Shown: positions 48,686-57,217, counted from the first letter of the stretch. The stretch is DNA of 64,000 nt from JACVRW01 sp963850205 (GCA_963850205.1 CAWKKJ010000011.1:62001-126000); one strand, 5' to 3'. Translations and numbers: made by a program. The notes: a model not told the origin generated them from the letters alone.

Positions 48686-48742
48686 ATGCCGTTCCGCACC
48701 GACCTGCGACTTCTCCTTCTTCTCCCCCTTCGGGGGGAATAA
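48686..48742 (+). CDS. leuL: Leucine leader peptide of the leuA operon
   Basis: This 18-codon frame, MPFRTDLRLLLLLPLRGE, has seven Leu codons, five of them in a row, and ends 69 nt before leuA. Leucine-rich leader peptides before leuA are the known basis of ribosome-mediated attenuation in many bacteria, including actinobacteria. The final codons can form CCCCC-TTC-GGGGG (48724-48736), so a ribosome stalled at the Leu run would change whether this hairpin forms. No T-run follows, so the exact read-out (termination or leuA translation) is open. Confidence 0.75.
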   Translation: MPFRTDLRLLLLLPLRGE

Positions 48743-48811
48743 CGCGTGGCGGCCGCGGGAGCCGCAGACCGAGGAGAACGTAGGACGGCAGAGGTGGAGG
48801 AAGGAAAGGAC

Positions 48812-50389
48812 ATGGACCGCAGCGAGAACGACCGGGTGAGGATCTTCGACACGACCCTGCGCGACGGGGAGCAGTCGCCGGGGATCTCGCTCAACAAGGG
48901 CGAGAAGCTCGAGATCGCCCATCAGCTGGCCCGTCTCGGCGCCGACGTCATCGAGGCCGGCTTCCCGATCTCCTCGCCGGGGGACTTCGAGGCCGTGCAG
49001 GCCATCGCCCGTGAGGTCCACGGCCCGGTGATCTGTGGCCTGGCCCGCGCCAACGCACAGGACGTGGACGCCGCCTGGAACGCCGTCAAGGACTCCGAGC
49101 GCCCGCGCATCCACACCTTCATCTCCACCTCGGACATCCACATCGAGCACCAGCTCCAGACCACCCGCGAGGACGTGAAGGGCCAGGCCCGCGCCGCGGT
49201 CGCCCAGGCGCGCGCCTACTGCGATGACGTCGAGTTCTCGCCCATGGACGCCACGCGCTCCGAGCTCGAGTTCACCGCGGAGGTGCTGCAGATCGCCCTC
49301 GACGAGGGCGCCACCACGATCAACGTGCCCGACACGGTCGGATACTCGATGGCGGAGGAGCACGCCGAGATGTGGCGCACCCTCTACCGGCTCGTGCCCG
49401 GCCTCGCCGAGGTCACGACGTCGGTGCACTGCCACGACGACCTTGGTCTCGCGGTGGCCAACTCCTTCGCCGGGCTGCTCGCCGGCTGCCGCCAGGTGGA
49501 ATGCGCCATCAACGGGATCGGGGAGCGCGCCGGCAACGCCTCGCTCGAGGAGATCGTGATGCTCATCCGCGTGCGTGAGTCCGCGCACGGCCTCTGGACC
49601 GGGGTGGACACCACGGAGATCGCCCGCACCAGCCGCATGGTGTCGCGCATCACCGGCTATCAGGTCCAGCCGAACAAGGCGATCGTCGGCCGCAACGCGT
49701 TCGCCCACGAGTCGGGGATCCATCAGGACGGCGTCCTGAAGGAGCGCACCACCTACGAGATCATGGACGCCACCACGATCGGCCTCGAGACGAACGCGCT
49801 CGTCCTGGGCAAGCACTCGGGCCGCCACGCGTTGCGCAACGCGCTCGAGGAGCTCGGCTTCCAGGTCGACGGGGCCGCCCTCAACACCGCGTTCAAGCGC
49901 TTCAAGGAGCTGGCGGACAAGAAGAAGAAGGTCACGGCGCTGGACCTCGAGGCGATCGTCTCGGACGAGATGAAGCAGGCGCGGGCGGCGTTCGAGCTCG
50001 TGTCGTTCGACATCGAGGCGTCGTCCACGCGCTCCCCGCTGGCCCACGTGCGGGTGCGCAGGCCCGACGGGGAGATGGAGTCCGGCAGCTTCACCGGCGA
50101 CGGCCCCATCGACGCCTTCTTCAGCGCGCTCAACGCCGCCACCCACCACGAGGCGCGGCTGAGGGAGTACCACGTGTCGGCGGTCACCGGTGGGCGAGAC
50201 GCCCTCGGCGAGGTGACCGTGCTGCTCGAGCTCGACGGCCGGCTGTCGTCGGGCGTGGGCGTGTCCACCGACATCCTCGAGGCCTCCGGTAAGGCCTACC
50301 TCCGGGCGCTCTCGAACGCGCTGGACAACGCGGTCTCCGAGGCCGAGCGGGTCCTCGAACAGGAGGCCAAGAAGGCTCCCACGCCCTGA
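48812..50389 (+). CDS. leuA: 2-Isopropylmalate synthase
   Basis: The 525-aa enzyme condenses acetyl-CoA with 2-oxoisovalerate, the first leucine-specific step. Seen features: IFDTTLRDGEQSPGISL, EAGFPISSPGDFEAV, the metal HxH in VHCHDDLGLAVANSFAG, INGIGERAGNASLEE, AFAHESGIHQDGVLK, and a C-terminal allosteric domain (HVRVRRPDGEMESGSFTGDG) for leucine feedback. ATG 48812 follows AAGGAAAGG closely; the longer GTG frame is not used. Controlled by the leader peptide upstream. The stop overlaps the next gene. Confidence 0.95.
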   Translation: MDRSENDRVRIFDTTLRDGEQSPGISLNKGEKLEIAHQLARLGADVIEAGFPISSPGDFEAVQAIAREVHGPVICGLARANAQDVDAAWNAVKDSERPRIHTFISTSDIHIEHQLQTTREDVKGQARAAVAQARAYCDDVEFSPMDATRSELEFTAEVLQIALDEGATTINVPDTVGYSMAEEHAEMWRTLYRLVPGLAEVTTSVHCHDDLGLAVANSFAGLLAGCRQVECAINGIGERAGNASLEEIVMLIRVRESAHGLWTGVDTTEIARTSRMVSRITGYQVQPNKAIVGRNAFAHESGIHQDGVLKERTTYEIMDATTIGLETNALVLGKHSGRHALRNALEELGFQVDGAALNTAFKRFKELADKKKKVTALDLEAIVSDEMKQARAAFELVSFDIEASSTRSPLAHVRVRRPDGEMESGSFTGDGPIDAFFSALNAATHHEARLREYHVSAVTGGRDALGEVTVLLELDGRLSSGVGVSTDILEASGKAYLRALSNALDNAVSEAERVLEQEAKKAPTP

Positions 50390-51396
50390 CCGGCGAGAAC
50401 TTCACCTGGCGTGACGGGGAGCGGACCGTCCGCTTCGCCGCCGGGGCGCTGGCGGAGGCTTCCGCCCTGCTGGCCGATCACGGCTTCGGCGACCATGTGC
50501 TGCTGACCACCGAGCGGGCGGCCGCCGCCGCTCCCGAGCTGGTCGGCGCGGCCGCGGCCACGCTGCACGTGCCCGCCGGCAGGGTGGACGAGATCTCGGC
50601 GGTGCTGCTCGGCCAGGCCGGCGACCGGCCCCCAGTGGCGCTCGGCGGTGGCCGCGTGGTGGACGCCGCCAAGGCGATCGCCGGCGCCGGCGCGGGCCGG
50701 TGCGCGGCCATCCCCACCACCCTCTCCGGCGCCGAGATGACCCCGTTTCACCGCACCCCTGCCGGGGTGGAGGGGGCGAGGCTCGTGCGCCCGGCGCTCG
50801 TGGTGGCCGACCCTGAGCTGATGGCCTCGGCGCCGCCGCCGCGCCTGGCGGCGACGGCGATGAACGCCCTGGCCCACGCGCTCGAGGCGCTGTACACGCC
50901 GCTGGCCAACCCGATGGCCGAGCTGGCCGCGCTGCGCGCCGCCGAGCTGATCGCCTCCGGCGTCCCCCGCGATCCGCCGGACACCGAGGCGCTGGCCCTC
51001 GGGGCGGTGCTGGCCGGATATGCCTCGGGCTCCACCGGGATCGCCGTGCACCACGCCGTCTGCCAGACCATTGTCCGCACCACGGGCACGCCTCACGCCG
51101 AGACCAACGCGGTGATGCTGCCTCACTCCGCGCGCATGATGGCGAGCCGCGCTCCGGCGGAGCTGGGCCTGTTCGCCGGCGCGGTGGGGGACCCGGACGA
51201 GGATCCGGACGCGGCGGCGGGCCGGGTGGCCAAGCTGGCCGCCCGTTGCGGCCACACCCGGCTGTCCACGCTCGGTGTCACCGAGGAGCAGCTCGAGCCG
51301 GTGGCAGTCGCCGTCGAGCAGCATCCGCTGCTGGCCAACACCCCGGAGCCGCCGGACGAGGCCGAGCTGGTGACCGTGCTGCGGGCGGCCCTCTGA
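50386..51396 (+). CDS. Iron-containing alcohol dehydrogenase / maleylacetate reductase family protein
   Basis: Family sequence begins directly after leuA (LTGENFTWRDGERTVRFAAG) but no ATG, GTG or TTG is in frame there; CTG 50386, overlapping the leuA stop as CTGA, is the candidate. The first canonical start (GTG 50497) would remove 37 residues. Motifs: PVALGGGRVVDAAKAIAG (NAD-binding), AIPTTLSGAEMTPF, and the C-terminal metal histidines in MNALAHALEALY and VHHAVCQ/GTPHAETNAVMLPH. About 336 aa. Maleylacetate reductase-type enzymes reduce maleylacetate in aromatic catabolism; the substrate here is unknown. Confidence 0.75.
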   Translation: MTGENFTWRDGERTVRFAAGALAEASALLADHGFGDHVLLTTERAAAAAPELVGAAAATLHVPAGRVDEISAVLLGQAGDRPPVALGGGRVVDAAKAIAGAGAGRCAAIPTTLSGAEMTPFHRTPAGVEGARLVRPALVVADPELMASAPPPRLAATAMNALAHALEALYTPLANPMAELAALRAAELIASGVPRDPPDTEALALGAVLAGYASGSTGIAVHHAVCQTIVRTTGTPHAETNAVMLPHSARMMASRAPAELGLFAGAVGDPDEDPDAAAGRVAKLAARCGHTRLSTLGVTEEQLEPVAVAVEQHPLLANTPEPPDEAELVTVLRAAL

Positions 51397-51526
51397 CCGA
51401 CTTCAAATTCCGCTTGCGGTCGCGCGCGGCATTTGTAACGCTGCCACGCGGACATCGACGAAGGGTCGAGCGGCTTGGACCCGCGGTTGAGGACTCAGGC
51501 GAGGAGCTTCGCGGAGCACTCTGGAG

Positions 51527-52138
51527 GTGGCTCTGCTGTACGCCGACGTGCGCACGGCCGAGACCATCACCCGTGACGCGGTGGCGGCCGGGATGCCCAC
51601 CGGCGTGATCGACGACGCGGTGGTCCGACCCGCCATGATCCGCATCGGGGACCGCTGGGCCCGAGGTGAGATCACGCCGGGCGAGGAGCACGTGGCCACC
51701 GAGATCGTGCTGCGGCTGCTCGTCCTCCTGAGGGAGACCGAGACGGTGACAGAGCGGCGCTGGAACGCGAGCGTGCTGCTCGCCGCGCTGGAGGGTGAAC
51801 GCCACGTCGTGGGGCTCACCATGGCGGCCGACCTGCTCGAGGATGCGGGCTTCCGGGTGCTGTTCGCCGGCGGCGACCTGCCGCTGTCGGCCTTCGCCGC
51901 GCTGCTCGAGCACCACGTGCCCGACCTCGTGGCCTTCAGCGCGACGATGCCCAGCAGCGTTGTCACGCTCGACCCGGCGGTGCGGCTGGCCCACGAGGCC
52001 GGGGTCAAGGGCGCCATAGCGGGGGGAGCGGCTGTGAGCGAGGGTGCGCGCACGATTCCCGGCCTACACGCGATCGACGCCGTGCGGGGCGTGGTGCAGG
52101 CCGCCGACGGCCTGATGCGCCAGGCCTCGCTGAACTGA
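51527..52138 (+). CDS. Cobalamin-binding domain protein without a DNA-binding domain
   Basis: The 203-aa product (GTG 51527, preceded by GGAGG) has the helical cap (VVRPAMIRIGDRWARGEITP, EEHVATEIVLRLL) and the B12-binding Rossmann domain (GERHVVGLTMAADLLEDAGF, then FAGGDLP, SATMPSS, AIAGGAAVSEG). The lower-ligand motif ExHxxG is present. The layout equals the sensory half of CarH/LitR-type B12 photoreceptors, but the MerR helix-turn-helix is absent, so it may act on a partner. The 130 nt upstream (51397-51526) show only a weak TTGCGG...TAACGC pair. Confidence 0.75.
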   Translation: MALLYADVRTAETITRDAVAAGMPTGVIDDAVVRPAMIRIGDRWARGEITPGEEHVATEIVLRLLVLLRETETVTERRWNASVLLAALEGERHVVGLTMAADLLEDAGFRVLFAGGDLPLSAFAALLEHHVPDLVAFSATMPSSVVTLDPAVRLAHEAGVKGAIAGGAAVSEGARTIPGLHAIDAVRGVVQAADGLMRQASLN

Positions 52139-52152
52139 GCTCGGCAAAGCAC

Positions 52153-52158
52153 TAGGAT
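52153..52158 (+). promoter_or_regulatory. Predicted -10 box of the SDR gene
   Basis: TAGGAT is 7 nt before ATG 52166, consistent with a leaderless transcript. Confidence 0.4.
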
Positions 52159-52165
52159 CGCCGCG

Positions 52166-52909
52166 ATGGCCGGACCGCTGGAGGGTCGAGTGGCCGCCGT
52201 AAGCGGCGCCTCGTCGGGAATCGGGGAGGCCACCGCGCTGGGCCTGGCCGCGGCCGGCGCCTCGGTGGCGCTGGGCGCGCGGCGTGCGGAGCGGCTCAGC
52301 GAGCTGGCCGAGCGAATCGAGGGCCCCTCGCTGGTCTACGAGGTGGACGTGACCCAGGAGGACCAGGCCCGGGCCTTCATGCAGGCCGCCACCGACGAGC
52401 TCGGCGGCCTCCACATCCTGGTCAACAACGCCGGTGTCATGCTGCTCGGGCCGGTGGCGGGCGCCGACACCGGCGAGTGGCGGCGCATGGTCGAGGTGAA
52501 CCTGCTGGGGCTGCTGTACTGCACCCACGCCGCGCTGCCGCTGATCGGCGAGGCCGGGGGAGGGGACATCGTGAACGTCTCCTCGGTCGCGGGTCTTCGC
52601 GCCGACGCCGGGGCGGCCGTCTACAACATGACCAAGTTCGGCGTACACGGGTTCTCGGAGGCCCTGCGCCAGGAGGCTCTGCACGCAGGCATCCGGGTGA
52701 CCACCGTGGCCCCGGGCTTCGTGGAGACCGAGCTCCAGGGCCACAACACCGACCCGGTGGTGCGCCGCGCCATCGAGCGCAACCGTGAGGAGATCGGGGA
52801 GGCACTGACGCCCGGCGACATCGCGGAGGCGATCGTGCACGCCGTGACCCGTCCGGCGCACGTGTGCGTCAACGAGGTGGTCGTGCGCCCCACCGGGCAA
52901 AGTCGCTGA
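52166..52909 (+). CDS. SDR family oxidoreductase
   Basis: The 247-aa classical short-chain dehydrogenase has the cofactor motif SGASSGIGEATA, NNAGVMLLGPV, Ser in VNVSSVAGLRADAGA, catalytic YNMTKFG (YxxxK) and the GFVETEL loop. An Arg pair after the second strand (GARRAERL) favours NADP(H). Typical of the clavulanate dehydrogenase/acetoin reductase-like group, which covers many substrates; the actual one is unknown. Divided from the regulator downstream by a 31-nt gap holding an operator-like palindrome. Confidence 0.85.
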   Translation: MAGPLEGRVAAVSGASSGIGEATALGLAAAGASVALGARRAERLSELAERIEGPSLVYEVDVTQEDQARAFMQAATDELGGLHILVNNAGVMLLGPVAGADTGEWRRMVEVNLLGLLYCTHAALPLIGEAGGGDIVNVSSVAGLRADAGAAVYNMTKFGVHGFSEALRQEALHAGIRVTTVAPGFVETELQGHNTDPVVRRAIERNREEIGEALTPGDIAEAIVHAVTRPAHVCVNEVVVRPTGQSR

Positions 52910-52918
52910 ACATACGTT

Positions 52919-52936
52919 CGTACGTGATAACGTACG
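52919..52936. promoter_or_regulatory. Palindromic operator/promoter of the XRE-cupin regulator
   Basis: CGTACG-TGATAA-CGTACG is an exact inverted repeat. GATAAC within it (52926-52931) is a -10 candidate 9 nt before the GTG at 52941. The regulator probably binds here and controls itself and the leuC operon. Confidence 0.5.
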
Positions 52937-52940
52937 CAGC

Positions 52941-53513
52941 GTGTCCGTCAACGGCCACTCGTTTGGCGCGCGCGTCCGCAACCTGAGAGACGGCATGGAC
53001 CTCTCCCTGCGCGACCTGGCCGAGCGCAGCGGCGTGTCCGCCCCGATGCTCTCCCAGGTGGAGAGGGGTGAGACCAGCCCCACCCTCGCGGTGGCCGAGC
53101 GGATCGCCGGCGGCCTCGAGCTGACGCTGTCGCAGCTGTTGCGGCTCGACGAGAGCGAGGGCGTGAGCGTGGTCCGCGCCGCCGGCCGCCTGCGCAACGG
53201 AGGCGAAAGGCATCGCTACGAGGTGCTCACCCCGGCGTTTCCCGGCCTGCGAGCGGAGGTCTCGGTGCACACGCTTGCGCCCGGTGCGGCGACGGGCGAG
53301 CCGGACGACCCACCGATGCACGAGCCCGGCAGCAGGGAGACCGCCGTGGTGCTGGAAGGGCGCCTGCGCCTCCTGTGCGGGGGAATCGCCTACGACCTGG
53401 AGGCCGGCGACGCCGTGACCTTCGACGCCGACCTGCCCCACCATCTCGAGAATCCCGGACCCGGCGACGCCCGCTTCCACGCGGTCGTGGCCGCCGGGCT
53501 GCGAAGGAGCTGA
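52941..53513 (+). CDS. XRE family transcriptional regulator with cupin sensor domain
   Basis: The 190-aa product (GTG 52941) has an N-terminal helix-turn-helix (ARVRNLRDGMDLSLRDLAER, SGVSAPMLSQVERGETSPTL) and a C-terminal cupin barrel with metal-type positions (PMHEPGSRETAVVLEGRLRL, then LPHHLENPGPGDARF). Such regulators sense a small molecule and act locally. It lies 5 nt upstream of leuC in the same direction and directly after a palindromic operator, so control of the leuCD-leuB-ilvE-cimA stretch is plausible but not proven. Confidence 0.85.
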   Translation: MSVNGHSFGARVRNLRDGMDLSLRDLAERSGVSAPMLSQVERGETSPTLAVAERIAGGLELTLSQLLRLDESEGVSVVRAAGRLRNGGERHRYEVLTPAFPGLRAEVSVHTLAPGAATGEPDDPPMHEPGSRETAVVLEGRLRLLCGGIAYDLEAGDAVTFDADLPHHLENPGPGDARFHAVVAAGLRRS

Positions 53514-53518
53514 CCGCC

Positions 53519-54877
53519 ATGGCGCAGACGCTGTTCGACAAGATCTGGGCCGCCCACGAGGTGGCCGACAACCTGCTCTACGTCGATCTCCACCTCGTTC
53601 ACGAGGTCACCTCGCCGCAGGCCTTCGAGTCGCTGCGCCTGGCCGGGAGGCCGGTCCGCCGCACCGACCGGACGCTGGCCACGGCCGACCACAACGTGCC
53701 CACCGACGGCTCGACGAGGGCGGCTCAGATCCGCGACCAGCTGTCTCGGGTCCAGGTGGAGACGCTGGAGAGCAACTGCCGCGAGTTCGGCGTGCCGATC
53801 CACTCCCTGGGCTCGGCCGCACAGGGGATCGTCCACGTGATCGGCCCCGAGCTGGGCGTGACCCAGCCCGGGATGACCATCGTGTGCGGCGACTCGCACA
53901 CCTCCACCCACGGCGCCTTCGGCACGCTGGCCTTCGGGATCGGGACCAGCGAGGTGGAGCACGTGCTCGCCACCCAGACCCTGCAGCAGAGGAAGCCGCG
54001 CTCGATGCGCATCCGCTACGAGGGCGAGCTGCGCTACGGCGTGACGGCCAAGGACCTGATCCTGGGCACGATCGGGCGCATCGGCGTCGCCGGCGGAGTG
54101 GGCCACGTGCTCGAGTACGCCGGCCCGCCGGTCGAGGGCCTGTCGATGGAGGGCCGCATGACCGTCTGCAACATGACGATCGAGGCCGGCGGCCGGGCCG
54201 GGATCATCGCCCCGGACGACACGACCTTCGAGTGGGTGGCCGGGCGTCCGGCCGCGCCCGACCCCCTGCCGCTCGACGACTGGCGCGAGCTCCACACCGA
54301 CGAGGGCGCGAGCTTCGACCGCGAGGTGGTGATCGACGCCTCGGAGCTTTCGCCGCAGGTCACCTGGGGCACCACGCCGGCCATGGTGGTGGACGTGACG
54401 GGCGCGGTGCCCGATCCGCAGGACGACAGCGACGAGCGCGCGCTCAAGTACATGGACCTCGAGCCCGGCACCCCGATGGCGGACATCCGCCTGGACCGGG
54501 TCTTCATCGGCTCCTGCACGAACTCGCGCATCGGCGACCTGCGCGAGGCCGCCGAGTTGGTGCGCGGGCGGCGGGTGGCCGCCGGCCTCGACGCCATGGT
54601 GGTCCCGGGCTCCCAGCAGGTGAAGGCCGAGGCCGAGCGCGAGGGCCTGGACGACGTGTTCCGGGCCGCGGGCTTCGACTGGCGCTCGGCCGGCTGCTCG
54701 ATGTGCCTGGGCATGAACCCGGACATCGCCGCGCCCGGCGAGCGGGTGGCCTCCACCTCGAACCGCAACTTCGAGGGCCGCCAGGGGCGCGGCGCCCGGT
54801 CGCATCTGGTGAGTCCCAAGATGGCGGCCGCGGCGGCCATCGAGGGCCATTTCGTCGACATCAGGGGGTGGGAGTGA
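53519..54877 (+). CDS. leuC: 3-Isopropylmalate dehydratase, large subunit
   Basis: The 452-aa aconitase-family subunit isomerises 2- to 3-isopropylmalate (and probably citramalate) on a [4Fe-4S] cluster. Cluster cysteines appear in IGSCTNSR and in AGCSMCLGMNPD; other motifs are GDSHTSTHGAFGTLAFGIG, AGGRAGIIAPDDTTF and STSNRNFEGRQG. ATG 53519 is preferred over the longer frame; it lies 5 nt after the regulator's stop. The stop TGA overlaps leuD's ATG. Confidence 0.95.
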   Translation: MAQTLFDKIWAAHEVADNLLYVDLHLVHEVTSPQAFESLRLAGRPVRRTDRTLATADHNVPTDGSTRAAQIRDQLSRVQVETLESNCREFGVPIHSLGSAAQGIVHVIGPELGVTQPGMTIVCGDSHTSTHGAFGTLAFGIGTSEVEHVLATQTLQQRKPRSMRIRYEGELRYGVTAKDLILGTIGRIGVAGGVGHVLEYAGPPVEGLSMEGRMTVCNMTIEAGGRAGIIAPDDTTFEWVAGRPAAPDPLPLDDWRELHTDEGASFDREVVIDASELSPQVTWGTTPAMVVDVTGAVPDPQDDSDERALKYMDLEPGTPMADIRLDRVFIGSCTNSRIGDLREAAELVRGRRVAAGLDAMVVPGSQQVKAEAEREGLDDVFRAAGFDWRSAGCSMCLGMNPDIAAPGERVASTSNRNFEGRQGRGARSHLVSPKMAAAAAIEGHFVDIRGWE

Positions 54878-55439
54878 TGGATCCGGTGGAGGTGATCGAC
54901 GGCCAGGTCTCGGTGCTGGACAGAAACGACGTCGACACCGATCAGATCATCCCCAAGCAGTTCCTCAAGCGGGTCGAGCGCACCGGCTTCGGCGAGTTCC
55001 TCTTCCACGACTGGTCGAAGGACCCCAGCTGGGACCTGCCCTCGAACCCCATCCTGGCCACCGGCCGCAACTTCGGCTGCGGCTCCTCGCGCGAGCATGC
55101 GCCCTGGGCGCTCGAGGACTACGGCTTCAAGGCCATCGTCGCGCCGAGCTTCGCCGACATCTTCTACTCCAACTGCACCAAGATCGGCCTCCTCCCGGTG
55201 ACGCTCGAGGAGTCCGACGTGCGCGAGCTGATGGACGGCCGGGCACGCTCGCATCGACCTGGAGGAGCAGGAGATCGCCTTCGCCGGGCGCCAGGTGCCG
55301 TTCGACATCGATGCCGAGACCGCACGCCGGCTGCTCGAAGGGCCTGGACGACATCGGCGTCACCTTTCAGCAGCAGGAGGCGATCGAGCGCTACGAGACC
55401 GAGCGCGAGCGCAGCGGCCCCGTCACGAGCGGGCTATGA
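54877..55439 (+). pseudogene. leuD: 3-Isopropylmalate dehydratase, small subunit, with two frameshifts
   Basis: The first ~125 residues are a normal LeuD: LDRNDVDTDQIIPKQFLKRV, DWSKDPSWDLP, GRNFGCGSSREHAPWAL, FADIFYSNCTKIGLLPV. Then the frame changes at ~55252 to IDLEEQEIAFAGRQVPFDID, AETARRLLEG and again at ~55343 to LDDIGVTFQQQEAIERYETE, ending at TGA 55439. Each step is one extra base. All conserved residues are kept, so sequencing indels are more likely than loss of a needed subunit. Repaired length is about 187 aa. leuC overlaps by 1 nt; the methyltransferase start overlaps the stop. Confidence 0.88.
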
Positions 55440-56183
55440 CCGTCCGGGACTGGGACGCGGAGACCTACGACCGCGTCTCCGACGCCGCTGGTGGAGCTGG
55501 CCCGGCCCGTGCTCGAGCGCCTCGAGCTCCGCGGCGACGAGACCGTGCTCGACGCCGGCTGCGGCTCGGGCCGGGTGACGCTCCTCCTGCTGGAGCGGCT
55601 GCCGGACGGGCACGTAGTGGCGGTGGACGCCGCGCCGTCGATGGTCGAGCACGCCCGCCGGACGCTCGGGGAGCGGGCCACCGTGGTTCAGGCCGGCCTC
55701 ACCGAGCTGGACCTCGACGCCGACGTCGATGCAGTCTTCTCGAACGCGGTGTTCCACTGGATCGCCGACCACGAGCGCCTCTTCGGTCGGCTGTTCGCTG
55801 CGCTGCGACCCGGCGGGCGGCTGGTCGCGCAGTGCGGCGGGGCCGGCAACGTCGAGCGCTTCCACCGCGCCGCGGCGGCCGCAGCGGCCGAGCCCCCGTA
55901 CGCGGAGCATCTGGACGGGTGGCGGGGCCCGTGGAACTTCGCCGGCGCCGAGGAGACGGCCGAGCTGCTGCGCGGCGTGGGCTTCGAGGCGGTGGAGACC
56001 TGGCTCGAGGATGCGCCCGTGCGCCCGCCGGACCCGGCCCACTATCTGCGCACGGTCTGCCTCGGCCACCACCTCGAGCGGCTGCCCGAGGAGCTGCAGC
56101 CCGGCTACGTGGAGGCCGTCCTGGAGCGCTCGGATGCCGAGCTGGACTACGTGCGCCTGAACATGCAGGCGCGGCGGCCGTGA
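55436..56183 (+). pseudogene. Class I SAM-dependent methyltransferase, frameshifted
   Basis: ATG 55436 overlaps the leuD stop and gives MTVRDWDAETYDRVSD; the rest (PLVELARPVLERLELRGDET onward) is one frame away, joined if one extra base at ~55484 is removed. The repaired ~249-aa protein has SAM motif I VLDAGCGSGRV, VVAVDAAPSMVEHAR, then HWIADHERLF and LRPGGRLVAQCGGAGNV. It resembles trans-aconitate 2-methyltransferase-type small-molecule enzymes. Such an enzyme next to an aconitase-fold LeuCD could act on a side product of the dehydratase, which is speculation. The leuB GTG overlaps its stop. Confidence 0.75.
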
Positions 56184-57208
56184 CGGCGAACATCCTGCTC
56201 CTCCCCGGGGACGGCATCGGCCCCGAGATCTCGGCGGCGGCCCGCGAGCTGCTCGCCGCGCTGGGCGGGGTGGAGATCGAGGAGGAGCTCGTGGGCGGAG
56301 CCTCGATCGACGCGCACGGCACGGCTCTCACCGACGACGTGCTGGCCGCGTGCCGCGCCGCCGACGCCGTGCTGCTGGCCGCCGTGGGCGGGCCGAGGTG
56401 GGACGCGGCCGCCGCCGCTGATCCGGGCGCCCCTCGGCCGGAGCAGGGCCTCCTGGGGCTGCGCAAGGGGCTGGGGCTGTTCGCGAACCTGCGTCCGGTA
56501 CGGCCCAGCCCGGCCCTGCTCGACGCCAGCCCGCTCAAGCGGGAGCGGATCGAGGGCACCGACCTGCTGGTGGTGCGCGAGCTGACCGGGGGCATCTACT
56601 TCGGCGACCGGGGCACCGACGGCGACACGGCGCACGACACCTGCGTCTACACGGAGGGCGAGGTCGAGCGCATCACGAGGGTGGCGTTCGGGCTGGCCCG
56701 CCGCAAGGTCACGAGCGTGGACAAGGCCAACATCCTCGAGACCTCCCGCCTCTGGCGGAGGGTGGTCGATCGGGTGGCCGCCGGCGAGGAGCTGCCGCTC
56801 GACCACCTCTTGGTGGACAACGCCGCGATGCAGCTGGTGTCGCAGCCGGCCGAGTTCGACGTGCTCCTCACCGAGAACATGTTCGGGGACATCCTGAGCG
56901 ACGAGGCGGCGATGCTCACCGGCTCGCTGGGCATGCTGCCCAGCGCGTCGCTGGGGGACTCGGGGCCGGGCCTCTTCGAACCCGTGCACGGCTCCGCGCC
57001 GGACATCGCGGGCACCGGAACGGCCAACCCGCTGGCGATGTTCGGCTCGGTGGCCCTGATGCTGCGGCACGGACTGGGGCGAGAGCACGACGCATCTGCC
57101 CTAGAATCGGCCATCGATCGCGCGCTCGGGGATGGCCTTCGGACCCCGGACCTGGGCGGCGACGCCGGAACAGAGGCCGCCACCCGGGCGGTCCTCGCAA
57201 ATCTCTAG
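56180..57208 (+). CDS. leuB: 3-Isopropylmalate dehydrogenase
   Basis: The 342-aa NAD-dependent beta-decarboxylating dehydrogenase converts 3-isopropylmalate to 2-oxoisocaproate; relatives also act on beta-methylmalate from citramalate. Seen features: LLPGDGIGPEISAAARELL, GGPRWDAAAAADPGAPRPEQ, LLVVRELTGGIYFGDRG, DKANILETSRLWR, DNAAMQLVSQPAEFDVLLTENMFGDILSDE split over the metal site, and the C-terminal PVHGSAPDIAGTGTANPLAM. GTG 56180 overlaps the methyltransferase stop by 4 nt. ilvE begins 9 nt later. Confidence 0.94.
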   Translation: MTANILLLPGDGIGPEISAAARELLAALGGVEIEEELVGGASIDAHGTALTDDVLAACRAADAVLLAAVGGPRWDAAAAADPGAPRPEQGLLGLRKGLGLFANLRPVRPSPALLDASPLKRERIEGTDLLVVRELTGGIYFGDRGTDGDTAHDTCVYTEGEVERITRVAFGLARRKVTSVDKANILETSRLWRRVVDRVAAGEELPLDHLLVDNAAMQLVSQPAEFDVLLTENMFGDILSDEAAMLTGSLGMLPSASLGDSGPGLFEPVHGSAPDIAGTGTANPLAMFGSVALMLRHGLGREHDASALESAIDRALGDGLRTPDLGGDAGTEAATRAVLANL

Positions 57209-57217
57209 GAGCAGTAC

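Noticed and set aside
48743..48811. Intrinsic terminator for leu attenuation
   Set aside because: A GCGGC/GCCGC stem is present but without a T-run, so I do not call a terminator.
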